A stretch of 64,000 nt of DNA, taken from Pseudorhodoferax sp. Leaf274 (GTDB lineage: Bacteria; Pseudomonadota; Gammaproteobacteria; Burkholderiales; Burkholderiaceae_C). The position numbers and the translations under genes are program-made. The stretch covers positions 9,106-73,105 of the forward strand of contig NZ_LMNA01000006.1 in assembly GCF_001422445.1 (NCBI RefSeq), written 5' to 3'. Below are positions 36,284 through 47,079 of the stretch, piece after piece (the stretch's first letter is position 1; the number at the start of each line of letters is the position of its first letter). Below the pieces are notes generated by a model, which worked only from the letters and a program-made list of their open reading frames with translations, did no database searches and was not told the origin of the DNA.

Positions 36284-39200
36284 GTCTTCTCCTGTTCCCA
36301 GCGTTGGAACATCTGGCGGTAGGCGTCCTCGACGCTGCGCGCGAAGGCCGGCTCGTCCATGAGCCTGCTCTGCTGCATCTCGGCACGCAGGCTGGCGCGC
36401 AGCGCGGCCAGGCGCGGCAGGTCGGCGGCCAGCGCCGCGGCCTTGTCGATGTATTCCTGTTCGGTGTCGGCGATCCACTCCGGGTGGCCGATGCCGGCCA
36501 GGATGGAACTGCCCAGGCGCCCGGCGCTGGGCCGGCTGGCCAGCGTGACGAAGGGCAGGCCCATGTACAGGCTCTCGAACAAGGTGGTGCCGCTGTTGTG
36601 CGGGAAGCAGTCCAGCATGATGTCGACCTCGCGCAGCAGGTCCCAGGGCGGCGTGTGGTGGCCGATCAGCAGGCGTTCGCGGGCGATGCCGTGCGCGGCG
36701 AAGCGGGCGGCCAGCGTCGCCTGCGTCTCCGCATCCTGGTAGCTGCGGCTGTCGATGACCAGCGTGGCCGTGGGCACGCGCTGCAGCAGCCGCGACCACA
36801 CGCGCACCGTGTGGTCGTTGATGCGCACGGCGCGCGTCAGCGTGCAAAAGCGCACGCCGCCATGGCGCAGCGCCGGCAGCGGCCCGGGATCGCCCATGCG
36901 CGCCGCGCCGGCCGGGCGGAAGACGAAGGCCGTGGGCAGCCGCCACGGGGCCTCGGACAGCAGGTGCTCGCTGCCGGGCGGGGTGTGCTGCACGTCGGTC
37001 AGGAACCAGTCGATGGCCGACAGGCCGGTGGTCGTGCCATAGCCCATCCAGGAGACCGAGACCGGCGCGGGCTTGAGGGCGAAGACCCCCAGGCGGTTGC
37101 CGCCGGTGTGCCCGGCCAGGTCGACCAGCACATCGATGCCGTCGGCGCGGATGCGCTCGGCCAGTGCCTGGTCCGACATGCCGCGCGTGGGCACCCAATG
37201 GTCGACCAGGCGCTTGTAACGCAGCGTCGCCGGGTCCTCGTGCTGCAGTTCGGCATAGGCATGGACCTGCACCGCCCCGTGGTCGTGCTGCGCCAGCAGC
37301 GGCTCCAGGAAATTGGTGACGGAGTGCTGGCGGAAATCCGGCGAGACATAGCCGACCTTGAGCGCACGCATGCCACCGCGCCGCCGGCGCAGCGCTGCGT
37401 TGCCGTGCGCGCGCCACGCGGCCTTCTGCGGCGCGTGAAAGCGCTGGTCGTAGGCCTGGTACTCGGCGAACACCTGCTCGCCCGTCTTGTCCGGGTGGTA
37501 GTTCAGCACGAACAACAGGTTGCCGTGGGCGTTGCGGTCGTTCGGCTGCAGTTGCAGGCCGCGGCGCATGCTGTCCTCGGCCTCGGCCTGGCGGCCCTGG
37601 TTCTGCAGCACGATGCCCAGGCTGCCGTGGGCCTGCGCGAGCTGCGGGTCCAGCGCGATGGCATGGCGGTAGCCCGCTTCGGCCTCGACCAGCCGCTGCG
37701 CCGCGTTGTGGACCTCGGCCAGGTGGTTCCAGGCGACGGCGGCATCGGGCGCCAGCGCCAACACGCGCCGGCACAGCGCCTCGGCCTCGTCCAGGCGGTG
37801 CAGGCTGCGCTGCACCGCCACGCCGGCGTACAGCAGCTGCAGGTTGTCGGGCTCGATCTCGAGCCCGCGGCGCACGCAGTCCAGGGCCTCGCCGTTGCGC
37901 TGCTGCTGGCGCAGCACCTGCGCCAGGTTCAGGTAGCCGGCGACGAAGTCCGGCCGCTCGCGCAGGGCCTGTCGCCACCAGGTTTCCGACTCGATCGCGC
38001 GGCCCTGCTCCTGCAGCAGGCGGTCCAGGTTCAGCAGCGCGCTCTGGAAATCGGGCTGCAGCGCCAGGGCCTGGCGGAACGCCGCCTCGGCTTCGGCGGT
38101 CTTGTGGGCGGCTTTCAGGCAGACGCCCAGGTTGTAGTGGGCGGTGGCCTGGTCCGGCTGCAGCGCCACGGCCTCGCGGTAGCAACGCTCGGCTTCGTCC
38201 AGGGCGCCACGCTCCTGCAGCACCAGGCCCAGGTTGCTCTGGGCTTCGGCGAACTCCGGCACCCAGGCCAGCGCGCGGCGGTAGCACGATTCCGCCGCCT
38301 CGGACTGCCCATCGGCGCGCAGGCGGTTGCCCTCGTCGTAGACCTCCTGCGCGCGTCGCACCAGCGCATGCAGGGGATGCGGGTCGGTGGCGCACCAGGC
38401 CGTGAACATGGCGCGGTAGGCCTGCTCGACCTCGTGTGCGAAACCGGCCTCGTCGCGCAGGGGGCTGGCCTGCATGCGCGCACGCAGCCCGTGGCGCAAG
38501 CGCTCCAGCGCATCCATGTCCGAGGCCAGGGCCACGACCTTGTCGACGTACGCCGCCTCGTCCGTGGCGATCCATTCCGGATGGCCCACGCCGTGGAGCA
38601 CGGAGCTGCCCATGCGCCCGACGCCCGGCCGGCCGGCCAGGGTGACGAACGGAACACCCATCCACAGCGATTCGAACAGGGTGGTGCCAGAGTTGCCCGG
38701 AAAGCAGTCCAGGGTGATGTCGGCACCGCGCAGCAGATCCCACGGCGGGCTGTGGTAGCCGATCTGCAGGCGCGCCGGGTCGACGCCCTGCTCGGCGAAA
38801 CGCTGCGCCAGCGCGGCCTGGGCCGACGGATCGACGAAGCTGCTGCTGTCGATGACCAGCCTGGCGGTCGGCAGGCGCTGCAGGATGGCGGCCCAGGCCC
38901 GCAGCGTGCGGTGGTTGATGCGCACGCTGCGCGTCAGCGTGCACAGCGTCACATGGCCGCGCGCGCGCGCAGGCAGGGGGCCGCAGTCGCCCATTCCCTC
39001 CGCGGGGCGGAACGCCCAGGCGAGCGGCAGGCGCCACGGCGTCTCGGCGAACAGGGCTTCGCAGCCCTGCGGCAGGTTGGCCGCGTCTGCCAGGTAGTGG
39101 TCGATGGCGCTCAGGCCGGTGGTGGTGCCATAGCCCATCCAGCTCACGGAGACCGGCGCCGGCTTGTGCGCGAACACGCCCAGGCGGTTGCGCACGGTGT

Positions 39201-42200
39201 GTCCGGCCAGGTCGACCAGCACGTCGATGCCGTCGGCGCGGATGCGCCGCGCCAGATCGGCGTCGCCGACGCCGCGGGTCGGCACCCAGTGGTCGACCAG
39301 CGCCTGGTAGCGCTGCGTCACCTCGTCCTCGCGCGCCAGTTCGGCATAGGCGTAGACCTCGACCACGGCCTTGTCGTGCGCGGCCAGCAGCGGCTCCAGG
39401 AAGCGCTGGCAGGCATGGCGGCGGAAGTCCGGCGAGACATAGCCGACCTTGAGCCGGCGTTCGGCCGTGCGCGCATTCGCATGGGCCTGCCAGGTGCCGC
39501 GCAGCGGCAGGCCGAAGCGGCGGTCGTACTCGCGGTAGTGCGCGGCGACCTCGGCATCGCTCAGATCCGGGTGGTAGTTGAGCGTGAACAGCATGTTGCT
39601 GTAGATGTCCTCGTATCCCGGATCGATCGCCAATGCGCGCTGGAAGTGCTGGATCGATGCGTCGATGCGCCCGAGCTTCTGGTACGTCACGGCGAGGTTG
39701 TTGTGCGCCTCGCGGTAGTCGGGCCGCAGTGCCAGCGCACGCAACAGCACCGTCTCCGCCTCGACCAGCAGACCCTGGTCCTGCAGCGTCACGCCGAGGT
39801 TGCATTGCGCCTCGGCGTCCTGGGGCAGCAGCGCAGCGGCACGCCGCTTGGCCGCCAGCGCTTCCACCGGGCGCCCCAGCGGCTGCAGCATCACGCCAAG
39901 CGCCTTGAATGCGAAGCCATGGTCGGGGCAGCGCTCGGTCAGCGCCTGCGCCAGCGCCGCGCCCTCCGCGAAGCGGCGGCTGCGGAACAGCTCGGTCAGC
40001 GCCTGCATTTCCGCGTGCGTCGGGGCGGCGCCGCTGCGCACGGGCGTGGCGGCGGGCGTGGCATCGGCCCAGCGCGCGAACATGGCGCGGTAGGCCGCCT
40101 CCACGCTCGCGGCGAAGCCGGCCTCGTCCATCAGCGCGCTGGCCTGCATGCGCGGGCGCAGTTCGCGGCGCAGCCGTGCCAGCGCCCCCAGGTCCGAGGC
40201 CAGCGCGACAGCCTTGTCGACGTAGGCCGCCTCGGTCTCCGCGATCCACTCCGGGTGGCCCACGGCCTGCAGCACCGCGCTGCCCAGACGCCCCACGCTG
40301 GGCCGCCCGGCCAGCGTCACGAAAGGAACGCCGAGGTACAGGCTCTCGAACAGCGTGGTGCCGCTGTTGTGCGGAAAGCAGTCGAGCATCACGTCGATGC
40401 CGCGCAGCACGTCCCAGGGCGGGCTGTGGAAGCCCATCTGCAGCTGCTGCGGCGCCACGCCGAGCGCCACGAAGCGCGCCTGCAGCCGGGCACACGTCTC
40501 GGCATCGGCGAAGTTGCGGCTGTCCAGCACCAGGCGCGCACCGGGCAGGCGCACCAGGATGGCGGCCCAGGCCCGCAGCGTGCGCGTGTTGATGCGGATG
40601 CTGCGCGACAGGCTGCCGAAGGTCACATGGCCCTGGCGCTCGGCCGGCAGCGGCCCGGGCTCGCCCATGCCCTCGGCAGGACGGAACACCCAGGCCACGG
40701 GCAGCCGCCAGGGCGCCTCGGCGCAAACGGCCTCGCTACCGGGCGGCGAGTGCTGCGCATCGCTGAGGTGGTAGTCGATCGACGACAGGCCGGTGGTGCT
40801 GCCGTAGCCCATCCAGGTCAGCGACACCGGTGCCGGCTTGCGCGCGAACACCGCCAGCCGGTTGCCGCGCGTGTGGCCCGCCAGGTCGACCAGGATGTCG
40901 ATGCCGTCGGCGCGGATGCGCTCGGCCAGCTCGGCGTCGCCCAGGCCATGCGTCGGCACCCAGTGGTCCACCAGCTGCCGGTAGCGTGCGGTGACGGCGT
41001 CTTCCTCCGTCAGTTCCGCATAGGCCGTGATCTCGAAGCCACGCCGGTCGTGGGCGGCCAGCAGCGGCTCGAGGAAGCGGGCGCTGGCATGCGCCCGCAG
41101 GTCCGGCGAGACGTAGCCGACCTTGAGCCTGCGGCCAGCGCCGCGCGCATTCGCATGCGGACGCCACTGGGCCCGCAGGGGCTGGCCGATGCGGCGGTCG
41201 TACTCCTGGTAGAGCGCAAAGATCTGCTCGGCCGACAGGTCGGGCGCGTAGTTCGCCAGGAACAGCAGGTTGTCGAACAGGTGCGGCGTGGCCAAGCCCT
41301 GGGCCAGCGCCTGCTGGAAGCTGGCCAGCGCTTCCTCCACCTCGCCGAAGTGCTGCAGCACGTCGCCCAGGTTGTGCAGGGCCAGCGCATAGCCGGGGCG
41401 CACCTGCAAGGCGGTGCGCAGGCTGGCCTCGGCCTCGCGCAGGCGGCCCTGCTCCTGCTGCAGCATGCCCAGGTTGTTGAGCGCCTCGGCATGGTCCGGC
41501 CGCAGTGCCAGGGCCTGGCGCCACTGCTCTTCGGCAGCCGCCTGGCGCCCCTGCGCATGCAGCGCATTGCCCTGGTTGTAGAGCAGTTCGGCCTGCAGGG
41601 CAGCCAGTTCGCTGCCGATCGATTCCGGCTGCGCCTGGCGCGCGCTCCAGCGCGCAAACATGGCGCGGTAGGCGTCTTCCACGGCCCGCACGAAGCGGGG
41701 CTCGTCCATCAGCGCGCTGGCGCGCATCTCCTCGCGCAGGCCGGCGCGCAGGGCGGCCAGCCGCGGCAGGTCCTGGGCCAGCGCCACGGCCTGCCCGATG
41801 TAGCCATCCTCCGTCTGGGCCACCCATTCGGGCCGCCCCAGGCCATGCAGCACGGCACTGCCGACGCGGCCCACGCTGGGCCGCGCCGCCAGCGACACGA
41901 TGGGCACCCCCATGTACAGGCTCTCGAACAGCGTGGTGCCGCTGTTGTGCGGAAAGCAGTCCAGGCCGATGTCGATGCCGCGCAGCACGTCCCAGGGCGG
42001 GCTGTGGCAGCCGATCTCCAGCCGGTCGCGCGCGATGCCGTGCACCGCGAAGCGCGCGGCCAGCGCCTCGGCCAGCACCGGATCGAGGTAGGAGCGGCTG
42101 TCCACCACCAGGCGCGCGCCTGGCACGCGCTGCAGGATCGCCGCCCAGACCCGCACCGTGTGCTGGTTGATGCGCACGCCGCGCGTGAGGGTGCCGAAGG

Positions 42201-43815
42201 TCACATGCCCCTTGCGCAGCGCCGGCAGGGGACCGGGCTCGCCCATGCCCTCGCCGGGGCGGTAGACGGCGAACGGCGCGTCGGCCAGCCGCCAGGGGGC
42301 TTCCGAGAACAGGTGGTCGCTGCCGGGTGGCACGTGGGCGGCGTCGGTCAGGTAGTGGTCGATCGCCGTCAGCCCGGTGGTGTAGCCGAAGCCCATCCAC
42401 GACAGCGACACCGGCGCCGGCTTCAGCGCGAACACGCTCAGGCGGTTGCCGCGGGTGTGGCCGGCCAGGTCGACCAGGATGTCGATGCCGTCGGCACGGA
42501 TGCGCTCGGCCAGCGCCGCGTCGGACAGGCCCCGGGTGGGCACCCAATGGTCGACGACGCCCTGGTAGCGCGCGGTGACCGCATCCTCCTCGTCGCGCAT
42601 CTCGGCGTAGGCGAACACTTCGATGGCGGCGCGGTCGTGGCCCTGCAGCAGCGGCTCCATGAAGAAGCTGCAGGCGTGGTGGCGGAAGTCCGGTGAGACA
42701 TAGCCCACGCGCAGGCGGCGCCCAGCCAGCGCCGGGTTGGTGTGCGGTCGCCACTGCCGGCGCGCGGGAAGGCCGAAGACCCGATCGAACTCGGCATAGG
42801 CGGCGCGAATCTCCTCGGCCGTCTTGTCCGGGTGGTAGTTCAGCACGAACAACAGGTTGTCGAAGGCGATCTGGTAATCGGGCCTGGCGGCGACCGCGCG
42901 CTGCAGCACACCGACGGACTCGTCGATCAGGCCCTGGCTGGTGTAGATGCCGGACAGGTTGTTCAACGCCTCGGCAAAGTCGGGCTGCAGCGCGACCGCC
43001 TGGCGGAAGCAGTCGTGCGCCCGGGCCACCTCGCCCAGCGCGTTGAGCGCCAGGCCCAGGTTGTTGTGCGCCTCGGCATGGCGCGGCGCCAGGGCCACGG
43101 CGCGCTGCAGCACCGCCGCAGCGGCAGCGCTGTCGCCCAGCTCGAAGTGCGCACGGCCCAGGTTGCACAGGGCCTCGGCGTCCCGGGGCAGGAGTTCGGT
43201 GGCGCGGACCTTGGCGGCCAGTGCCTCCTGCTTGCGCCCCAGCTGCTGCAGCATGGCGCCCAGCGCCTTCCACAGGAATCCTTCCTGCGGATGCAGTTCC
43301 AGCAAGGCGCGCGCCTGCCGCTCGCCCTGCGCATGGTCTCCGGCCCGGAACAGCGCGACGAGCGCCTGCTTGTCGGCTTCCTGCAACACGGCGGGGGCCG
43401 CAGGCCGCGGCCCGGCGGCCGGCTTTTCCGCAGCGCGGGCCGCCCGCGCACGTTCGGCCAGGCCATTGGCCATGGCCACCGACAGGCCATTGGCCTGCGC
43501 CACCGGCAGCACCTGCTCGGCCAGCGCCGATTGGCCGGCCCGCACGAGGGCGTCGATGTAGCTGAACCAGAACTGGGGCCGCGCCGGGTCGAGGTTCAGC
43601 GCGGCCTCGAAGCACGGCAAGGCTTCCTGCGGCTGCCCCAGCCCGATGGCATGCAGCACGCCCAGGTTGTGCAAGGCGTCGGCATGGGCAGGATCGCGCG
43701 CCAGCACCTCCCGGTACGCCTGCTCTGCCGCTGCGAAATCGAAGCTGCGGTGGCGTTCGATGGCCTGCCGGAACAAGTCCTGCAGCGCCTCGGCGGCATC
43801 GGGGGTTTCGGTCAT
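36280..43815 (-). CDS. Four-module TPR plus GT41 (OGT/SPINDLY-type) glycosyltransferase
   Basis: 2511 residues in one uninterrupted frame, from the ATG at 43815. Four consecutive units each consist of TPR repeats and then an OGT-type catalytic half. The GYVSPD motif that opens each catalytic half lies near residues 370, 900, 1457 and 2154, and each half ends AYR-MF near 718, 1245, 1802 and 2503. Each contains GYVSPDxRxH, LVDLAGHT, a WMGxGxTTGL segment and [14 protein letters not shown]. Known GT41 enzymes usually have one catalytic domain. Co-transcribed with rfbF and rfbG and close to two flagellins, it probably glycosylates flagellin on Ser/Thr. Donor sugar and targets are unproven. Confidence 0.9.
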   Translation of the reverse strand: MTETPDAAEALQDLFRQAIERHRSFDFAAAEQAYREVLARDPAHADALHNLGVLHAIGLGQPQEALPCFEAALNLDPARPQFWFSYIDALVRAGQSALAEQVLPVAQANGLSVAMANGLAERARAARAAEKPAAGPRPAAPAVLQEADKQALVALFRAGDHAQGERQARALLELHPQEGFLWKALGAMLQQLGRKQEALAAKVRATELLPRDAEALCNLGRAHFELGDSAAAAAVLQRAVALAPRHAEAHNNLGLALNALGEVARAHDCFRQAVALQPDFAEALNNLSGIYTSQGLIDESVGVLQRAVAARPDYQIAFDNLLFVLNYHPDKTAEEIRAAYAEFDRVFGLPARRQWRPHTNPALAGRRLRVGYVSPDFRHHACSFFMEPLLQGHDRAAIEVFAYAEMRDEEDAVTARYQGVVDHWVPTRGLSDAALAERIRADGIDILVDLAGHTRGNRLSVFALKPAPVSLSWMGFGYTTGLTAIDHYLTDAAHVPPGSDHLFSEAPWRLADAPFAVYRPGEGMGEPGPLPALRKGHVTFGTLTRGVRINQHTVRVWAAILQRVPGARLVVDSRSYLDPVLAEALAARFAVHGIARDRLEIGCHSPPWDVLRGIDIGLDCFPHNSGTTLFESLYMGVPIVSLAARPSVGRVGSAVLHGLGRPEWVAQTEDGYIGQAVALAQDLPRLAALRAGLREEMRASALMDEPRFVRAVEDAYRAMFARWSARQAQPESIGSELAALQAELLYNQGNALHAQGRQAAAEEQWRQALALRPDHAEALNNLGMLQQEQGRLREAEASLRTALQVRPGYALALHNLGDVLQHFGEVEEALASFQQALAQGLATPHLFDNLLFLANYAPDLSAEQIFALYQEYDRRIGQPLRAQWRPHANARGAGRRLKVGYVSPDLRAHASARFLEPLLAAHDRRGFEITAYAELTEEDAVTARYRQLVDHWVPTHGLGDAELAERIRADGIDILVDLAGHTRGNRLAVFARKPAPVSLTWMGYGSTTGLSSIDYHLSDAQHSPPGSEAVCAEAPWRLPVAWVFRPAEGMGEPGPLPAERQGHVTFGSLSRSIRINTRTLRAWAAILVRLPGARLVLDSRNFADAETCARLQARFVALGVAPQQLQMGFHSPPWDVLRGIDVMLDCFPHNSGTTLFESLYLGVPFVTLAGRPSVGRLGSAVLQAVGHPEWIAETEAAYVDKAVALASDLGALARLRRELRPRMQASALMDEAGFAASVEAAYRAMFARWADATPAATPVRSGAAPTHAEMQALTELFRSRRFAEGAALAQALTERCPDHGFAFKALGVMLQPLGRPVEALAAKRRAAALLPQDAEAQCNLGVTLQDQGLLVEAETVLLRALALRPDYREAHNNLAVTYQKLGRIDASIQHFQRALAIDPGYEDIYSNMLFTLNYHPDLSDAEVAAHYREYDRRFGLPLRGTWQAHANARTAERRLKVGYVSPDFRRHACQRFLEPLLAAHDKAVVEVYAYAELAREDEVTQRYQALVDHWVPTRGVGDADLARRIRADGIDVLVDLAGHTVRNRLGVFAHKPAPVSVSWMGYGTTTGLSAIDHYLADAANLPQGCEALFAETPWRLPLAWAFRPAEGMGDCGPLPARARGHVTLCTLTRSVRINHRTLRAWAAILQRLPTARLVIDSSSFVDPSAQAALAQRFAEQGVDPARLQIGYHSPPWDLLRGADITLDCFPGNSGTTLFESLWMGVPFVTLAGRPGVGRMGSSVLHGVGHPEWIATDEAAYVDKVVALASDMDALERLRHGLRARMQASPLRDEAGFAHEVEQAYRAMFTAWCATDPHPLHALVRRAQEVYDEGNRLRADGQSEAAESCYRRALAWVPEFAEAQSNLGLVLQERGALDEAERCYREAVALQPDQATAHYNLGVCLKAAHKTAEAEAAFRQALALQPDFQSALLNLDRLLQEQGRAIESETWWRQALRERPDFVAGYLNLAQVLRQQQRNGEALDCVRRGLEIEPDNLQLLYAGVAVQRSLHRLDEAEALCRRVLALAPDAAVAWNHLAEVHNAAQRLVEAEAGYRHAIALDPQLAQAHGSLGIVLQNQGRQAEAEDSMRRGLQLQPNDRNAHGNLLFVLNYHPDKTGEQVFAEYQAYDQRFHAPQKAAWRAHGNAALRRRRGGMRALKVGYVSPDFRQHSVTNFLEPLLAQHDHGAVQVHAYAELQHEDPATLRYKRLVDHWVPTRGMSDQALAERIRADGIDVLVDLAGHTGGNRLGVFALKPAPVSVSWMGYGTTTGLSAIDWFLTDVQHTPPGSEHLLSEAPWRLPTAFVFRPAGAARMGDPGPLPALRHGGVRFCTLTRAVRINDHTVRVWSRLLQRVPTATLVIDSRSYQDAETQATLAARFAAHGIARERLLIGHHTPPWDLLREVDIMLDCFPHNSGTTLFESLYMGLPFVTLASRPSAGRLGSSILAGIGHPEWIADTEQEYIDKAAALAADLPRLAALRASLRAEMQQSRLMDEPAFARSVEDAYRQMFQRWEQEKT

Positions 43816-44088
43816 CGGCGTGCGGTCGTTCGACAAGAGACTGCCGAGAATAGCCAGCGATTCGATCCGACAGAGCGGGAAATACGCGCGAATCATGGCC
43901 CATTTGCAGACGAACCTGCGGCAGCCGCGCCCCAGCCCAGCCGATGTACGTCGCCTTTGCGCCGCTTATTGGCGCTTCAGAAGCTTCGTATCGCCGGGTT
44001 CATCCGATACATTCCTAAGCAAATAGCTTGGGCTTCGGCCTGTACACGGCCATCCCAGGCCTTCGCACCGCCACCTTCCGCACCGCAC
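43816..44088. promoter_or_regulatory. Divergent region between the glycosyltransferase gene and motA
   Basis: 273 bp from which the giant glycosyltransferase leaves leftwards and motA rightwards. It is somewhat less GC-rich than the genes. CATCCGATACATTCC at 44001-44015 resembles a sigma-28 -10, but nothing like a FliA -35 stands 11 bases upstream. An upstream in-frame ATG for the glycosyltransferase lies at 43896 but adds a sequence without TPR character. Confidence 0.4.
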
Positions 44089-44946
44089 ATGATCGTCATC
44101 ATCGGCTACGTCGTCGCCATGGGCTGCATCTTTGGCGTGTACGTCTTCCACGGCGGGAACATCGGCGTGATTCTGACGGCGCTGCCGTTCGAGCTGATCA
44201 CCATCTTCGGCGGCGCGCTGGGCGCCTTCGCGGTGAACAACCAGCCCAAGGTGCTCAAGGCCACGCTCAAGGCCCTGCCGACGGCCTTCAAGGGTTCCAA
44301 GTTCACCAAGGACCGCTACCTGGAGCTCATGGCGCTGCTTTACGACATCCTGCAGAAGGCCCGCAAGGAGGGCCTGATGGCGATCGAGAAGGACGTGGAG
44401 GAGCCCGAGGCGTCGGAGATCTTCAAGAAATACCCCGTGGTGGGCAGCGACCACCACGTGGTGGAGTTCATGACCGACTACCTGCGCATGATGGTCTCGG
44501 GCAACCTGAACGCGCACGAGATCGAATCGCTGATGGACAGCGAGATCGAGACCCACCACCAGGAGGCGCACGCCCCCGTGGCCGCCATCGCCCGGCTGGC
44601 CGGCGCGCTGCCGGCCTTCGGCATCGTGGCCGCCGTGCTGGGCGTGGTGAACACCATGGGCTCGGTCGGCCAGCCGCCCGCGGTGCTGGGCGGCATGATC
44701 GCCTCGGCCCTGGTCGGCACCTTCCTCGGGATCCTGCTGGCCTACGGCGTGGTCGAGCCGCTGGGCGGCCTGCTGGAACAAAAGAGCGAGGACGCGGCCA
44801 AGGAGCTGCAGTGCATCAAGACCACGCTGCTGGCCAGCATGCAGGGCTACAACCCGTCCACCGCCATCGAGTTCGGCCGCAAGGTGCTGTTCTCGACCGA
44901 GCGCCCCAGCTTTGCCGAGCTGGAGGCGCACGTGAAGAAGAAGTAA
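44089..44946 (+). CDS. motA: MotA, flagellar stator proton channel subunit
   Basis: 285 residues with four membrane segments, starting MIVIIGYVVAMGCIFGVYVF. The conserved PAFGIVAAVLGVV segment carries the channel proline, and the cytoplasmic loop has the charged helix typical of MotA. It forms the stator with MotB and pushes on FliG. The open frame continues far upstream, but coding similarity begins only at this ATG. motB follows after 12 bp. Confidence 0.97.
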   Translation: MIVIIGYVVAMGCIFGVYVFHGGNIGVILTALPFELITIFGGALGAFAVNNQPKVLKATLKALPTAFKGSKFTKDRYLELMALLYDILQKARKEGLMAIEKDVEEPEASEIFKKYPVVGSDHHVVEFMTDYLRMMVSGNLNAHEIESLMDSEIETHHQEAHAPVAAIARLAGALPAFGIVAAVLGVVNTMGSVGQPPAVLGGMIASALVGTFLGILLAYGVVEPLGGLLEQKSEDAAKELQCIKTTLLASMQGYNPSTAIEFGRKVLFSTERPSFAELEAHVKKK

Positions 44947-44958
44947 CGGGGTTGGGCC

Positions 44959-45942
44959 ATGGCTGGCGACGCGAAGAAGCTCCAACCGATCATCGTCAAG
45001 AAGATCAAGAAGTCCGGCCATGCGGCGCATGGCGGGGCCTGGAAGATCGCGTACGCCGACTTCGTGACGGCCATGATGGCCTTCTTCCTGCTGATGTGGC
45101 TGCTGGGCTCGACCAGCGAGGGCGACCGCAAGGGCCTGTCGGACTACTTCAACGCGCCGCTCAAGGTCGCGCTGCAGGGCGGCACCGGTGCCGGCGCCAG
45201 CAACTCCATCCTGCCCGGCGGCGGCAAGGACCTGACCGAGCGCGTGGGCCAGGCCGCGCGCGGCCAGGCCGACGATGCGGTGAAACGCAAGATGGCCGCG
45301 CAGCAGGCCGCCCAGCAGGTGAAGGCCGACGCCGCGCGCCAGGACGCGCGCCGCATCGCCGACCTGCGCGCCCGCATCGAGGCGCTGATCACCAACACCC
45401 CCAAGCTCAACGAATACCGCTCGCAGATCCGGCTGGAGACCACGCCCGACGGGCTGCAGATCCAGATCGTGGATGACCAGAACCGGCCCATGTTCGACAG
45501 CGGCAGCGCGCTGGTCAAACCCTACATGCGCGACATCCTGCGCGAGATCGGCACGGCGCTGAACGATGTGGAGAACCGCCTCAGCCTGGCCGGCCACACC
45601 GACGCCACGCCCTACGGCAACGGCGAGCGTGGCTACAGCAACTGGGAGCTGTCGGCCGACCGCGCCAACGCATCGCGCCGCGAGCTGGTGGCCGCCGGCA
45701 TGCCGGATGCCAAGCTGGGCCGGGTGGTCGGCCTGGCCGCCAGCAGCCCGCTGGAGCCGGCCACCCCGAATGCGCCCGTCAACCGCCGCATCACGCTGAC
45801 CGTGCTCACGCGCGAGGCCGAGGAGCGGCTGATGGGCACCCCGCCCGCCGGTGATGCCACAATAGCTTCGCCTGCGCTATCGCAGAACGCCCCGCTGTCT
45901 GAAACCGGGCTCCGCCCGATGACCAAGGGCACCCCACCATGA
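44959..45942 (+). CDS. motB: MotB, flagellar stator peptidoglycan-anchoring subunit
   Basis: 327 residues. The single N-terminal membrane helix, [20 protein letters not shown], contains the proton-binding D34. A plug and linker region lead to an OmpA-like peptidoglycan-binding domain with [13 protein letters not shown] and [16 protein letters not shown]. The C-terminal tail of about 50 residues is Pro/Ala-rich. It is a proton-type stator by sequence. Confidence 0.96.
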   Translation: MAGDAKKLQPIIVKKIKKSGHAAHGGAWKIAYADFVTAMMAFFLLMWLLGSTSEGDRKGLSDYFNAPLKVALQGGTGAGASNSILPGGGKDLTERVGQAARGQADDAVKRKMAAQQAAQQVKADAARQDARRIADLRARIEALITNTPKLNEYRSQIRLETTPDGLQIQIVDDQNRPMFDSGSALVKPYMRDILREIGTALNDVENRLSLAGHTDATPYGNGERGYSNWELSADRANASRRELVAAGMPDAKLGRVVGLAASSPLEPATPNAPVNRRITLTVLTREAEERLMGTPPAGDATIASPALSQNAPLSETGLRPMTKGTPP

Positions 45943-46003
45943 AGACTCCGAGAGCTCGACCCATGCGCTTTCTTCCCGTCAACACCCATCACGAGGGGCA
46001 ACT

Positions 46004-46387
46004 GTGGCCGAACTTCGTTTCCTGATCGTCGATGACTTCTCCACCATGCGCCGCATCGTGCGCAACCTGCTCAAGGAGAGCGGCTACACCGAGGCCGAGG
46101 AGGCCGAGGACGGCGTCGCCGCGCTGAACAAGCTGCGCAATGGCCGCTTCGATTTCGTGGTGAGCGACATCAACATGCCCAACATGAACGGCTTCGAGCT
46201 GCTCTCGCAGATCAAGGCGGACGAGAAGCTCAAGCACCTGCCGGTGCTGATGGTCACGGCCGAGGCGCGCAAGGAAGACATCGTCGCCGCCGCCCAGGGT
46301 GGCGCCGCCGGCTACATCGTCAAGCCGTTCACCAAGGCCACGCTCGAGGAGAAGGTGGCCCACATCCTGAAGAAGCTCGGTCTGTAA
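46004..46387 (+). CDS. cheY: CheY, motor-switch response regulator (second copy)
   Basis: 127 residues, starting at a GTG with GAGGGG upstream. The receiver has D10/D11, phospho-acceptor D55 in [14 protein letters not shown] in MVTAEA and K in [15 protein letters not shown]. The sequence is close to classical enterobacterial CheY, and cheZ follows 8 bp later, so this is the likely main motor ligand. Confidence 0.97.
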   Translation: MAELRFLIVDDFSTMRRIVRNLLKESGYTEAEEAEDGVAALNKLRNGRFDFVVSDINMPNMNGFELLSQIKADEKLKHLPVLMVTAEARKEDIVAAAQGGAAGYIVKPFTKATLEEKVAHILKKLGL

Positions 46388-46395
46388 GGGCAGCC

Positions 46396-47040
46396 ATGCA
46401 GACCAGCGAATCGATTCCGCAGCCTGCTTCGCCCGCCCCCGCAGCGTCCGACGACACCACGACCGACGTCCACCAGAAACTCGGCCTGCTGACGCGCCAG
46501 CTGCACGACAGCCTGTCCGAGCTGGGTTACGCCGAAAAGCTGCGCGGCAGCGTCGACGAACTGCCCGATGCGCAGAACCGGCTGACCTACATCGCGCGGC
46601 TCACCGGCGAGGCGGCCGAGAAGGTGCTGAGCCGCGTGGAGCAGGCCAAGACCCAGCACGACTTCATCGCCGCCGAGACGCGGCGCGTGGGCGAACTGCT
46701 GGTCAAGGACCCGGTGGCGGCCGTGGCGCGCGGGGTGGTCTACAACTTCCTGGGCGATGTCGACAAGGCCTCGCGGGAGATCGACCAGCACCTGACCGAG
46801 ATCATGATGGCGCAGGACTTCCACGACCTCACGGGCCAGGTCATCGCCCGCGTGGTGAACCTGGCCGCCACCATCGAGGAGCAACTGGTGGCGCTGCTGA
46901 TCCAGACCGCGCCGGCGACCGCCAAGCCCGTCGCGGCCCATGCACCGCTGCAGGGCCCGGTGGTCGACGGCGAAGGCCGCGACGACGTGGTCACCGACCA
47001 GTCGCAGGTCGACGACCTGCTGGCCAGCCTGGGGTTCTGA
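46396..47040 (+). CDS. cheZ: CheZ, CheY-P phosphatase
   Basis: 214 residues, helical. The active-site segment IMMAQDFHDLTGQVIARVV contains D144 and Q148, and the C-terminal DDLLASLGF is the CheY-binding tail. It dephosphorylates CheY-P to end switching signals. It is the last gene of the motA-motB-cheY-cheZ group. Confidence 0.97.
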   Translation: MQTSESIPQPASPAPAASDDTTTDVHQKLGLLTRQLHDSLSELGYAEKLRGSVDELPDAQNRLTYIARLTGEAAEKVLSRVEQAKTQHDFIAAETRRVGELLVKDPVAAVARGVVYNFLGDVDKASREIDQHLTEIMMAQDFHDLTGQVIARVVNLAATIEEQLVALLIQTAPATAKPVAAHAPLQGPVVDGEGRDDVVTDQSQVDDLLASLGF

Positions 47041-47079
47041 TCCCGGCGCTCTGCAGGTCGGCCGTACCTGGAGCGCCCC

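Noticed and set aside
36304-42696. A very long open frame (over 2100 codons) on the plus strand opposite the four-module glycosyltransferase
   Set aside because: It is antisense to a gene with clear domain structure, is extremely rich in His, Arg, Gln and Ala, and has no recognisable domain. Such frames are common in the high-GC complement of TPR genes.
44003-44010. TCCGATAC before motA as a sigma-28 -10
   Set aside because: No -35-like sequence stands 11 bases upstream (CTTCGTAT).
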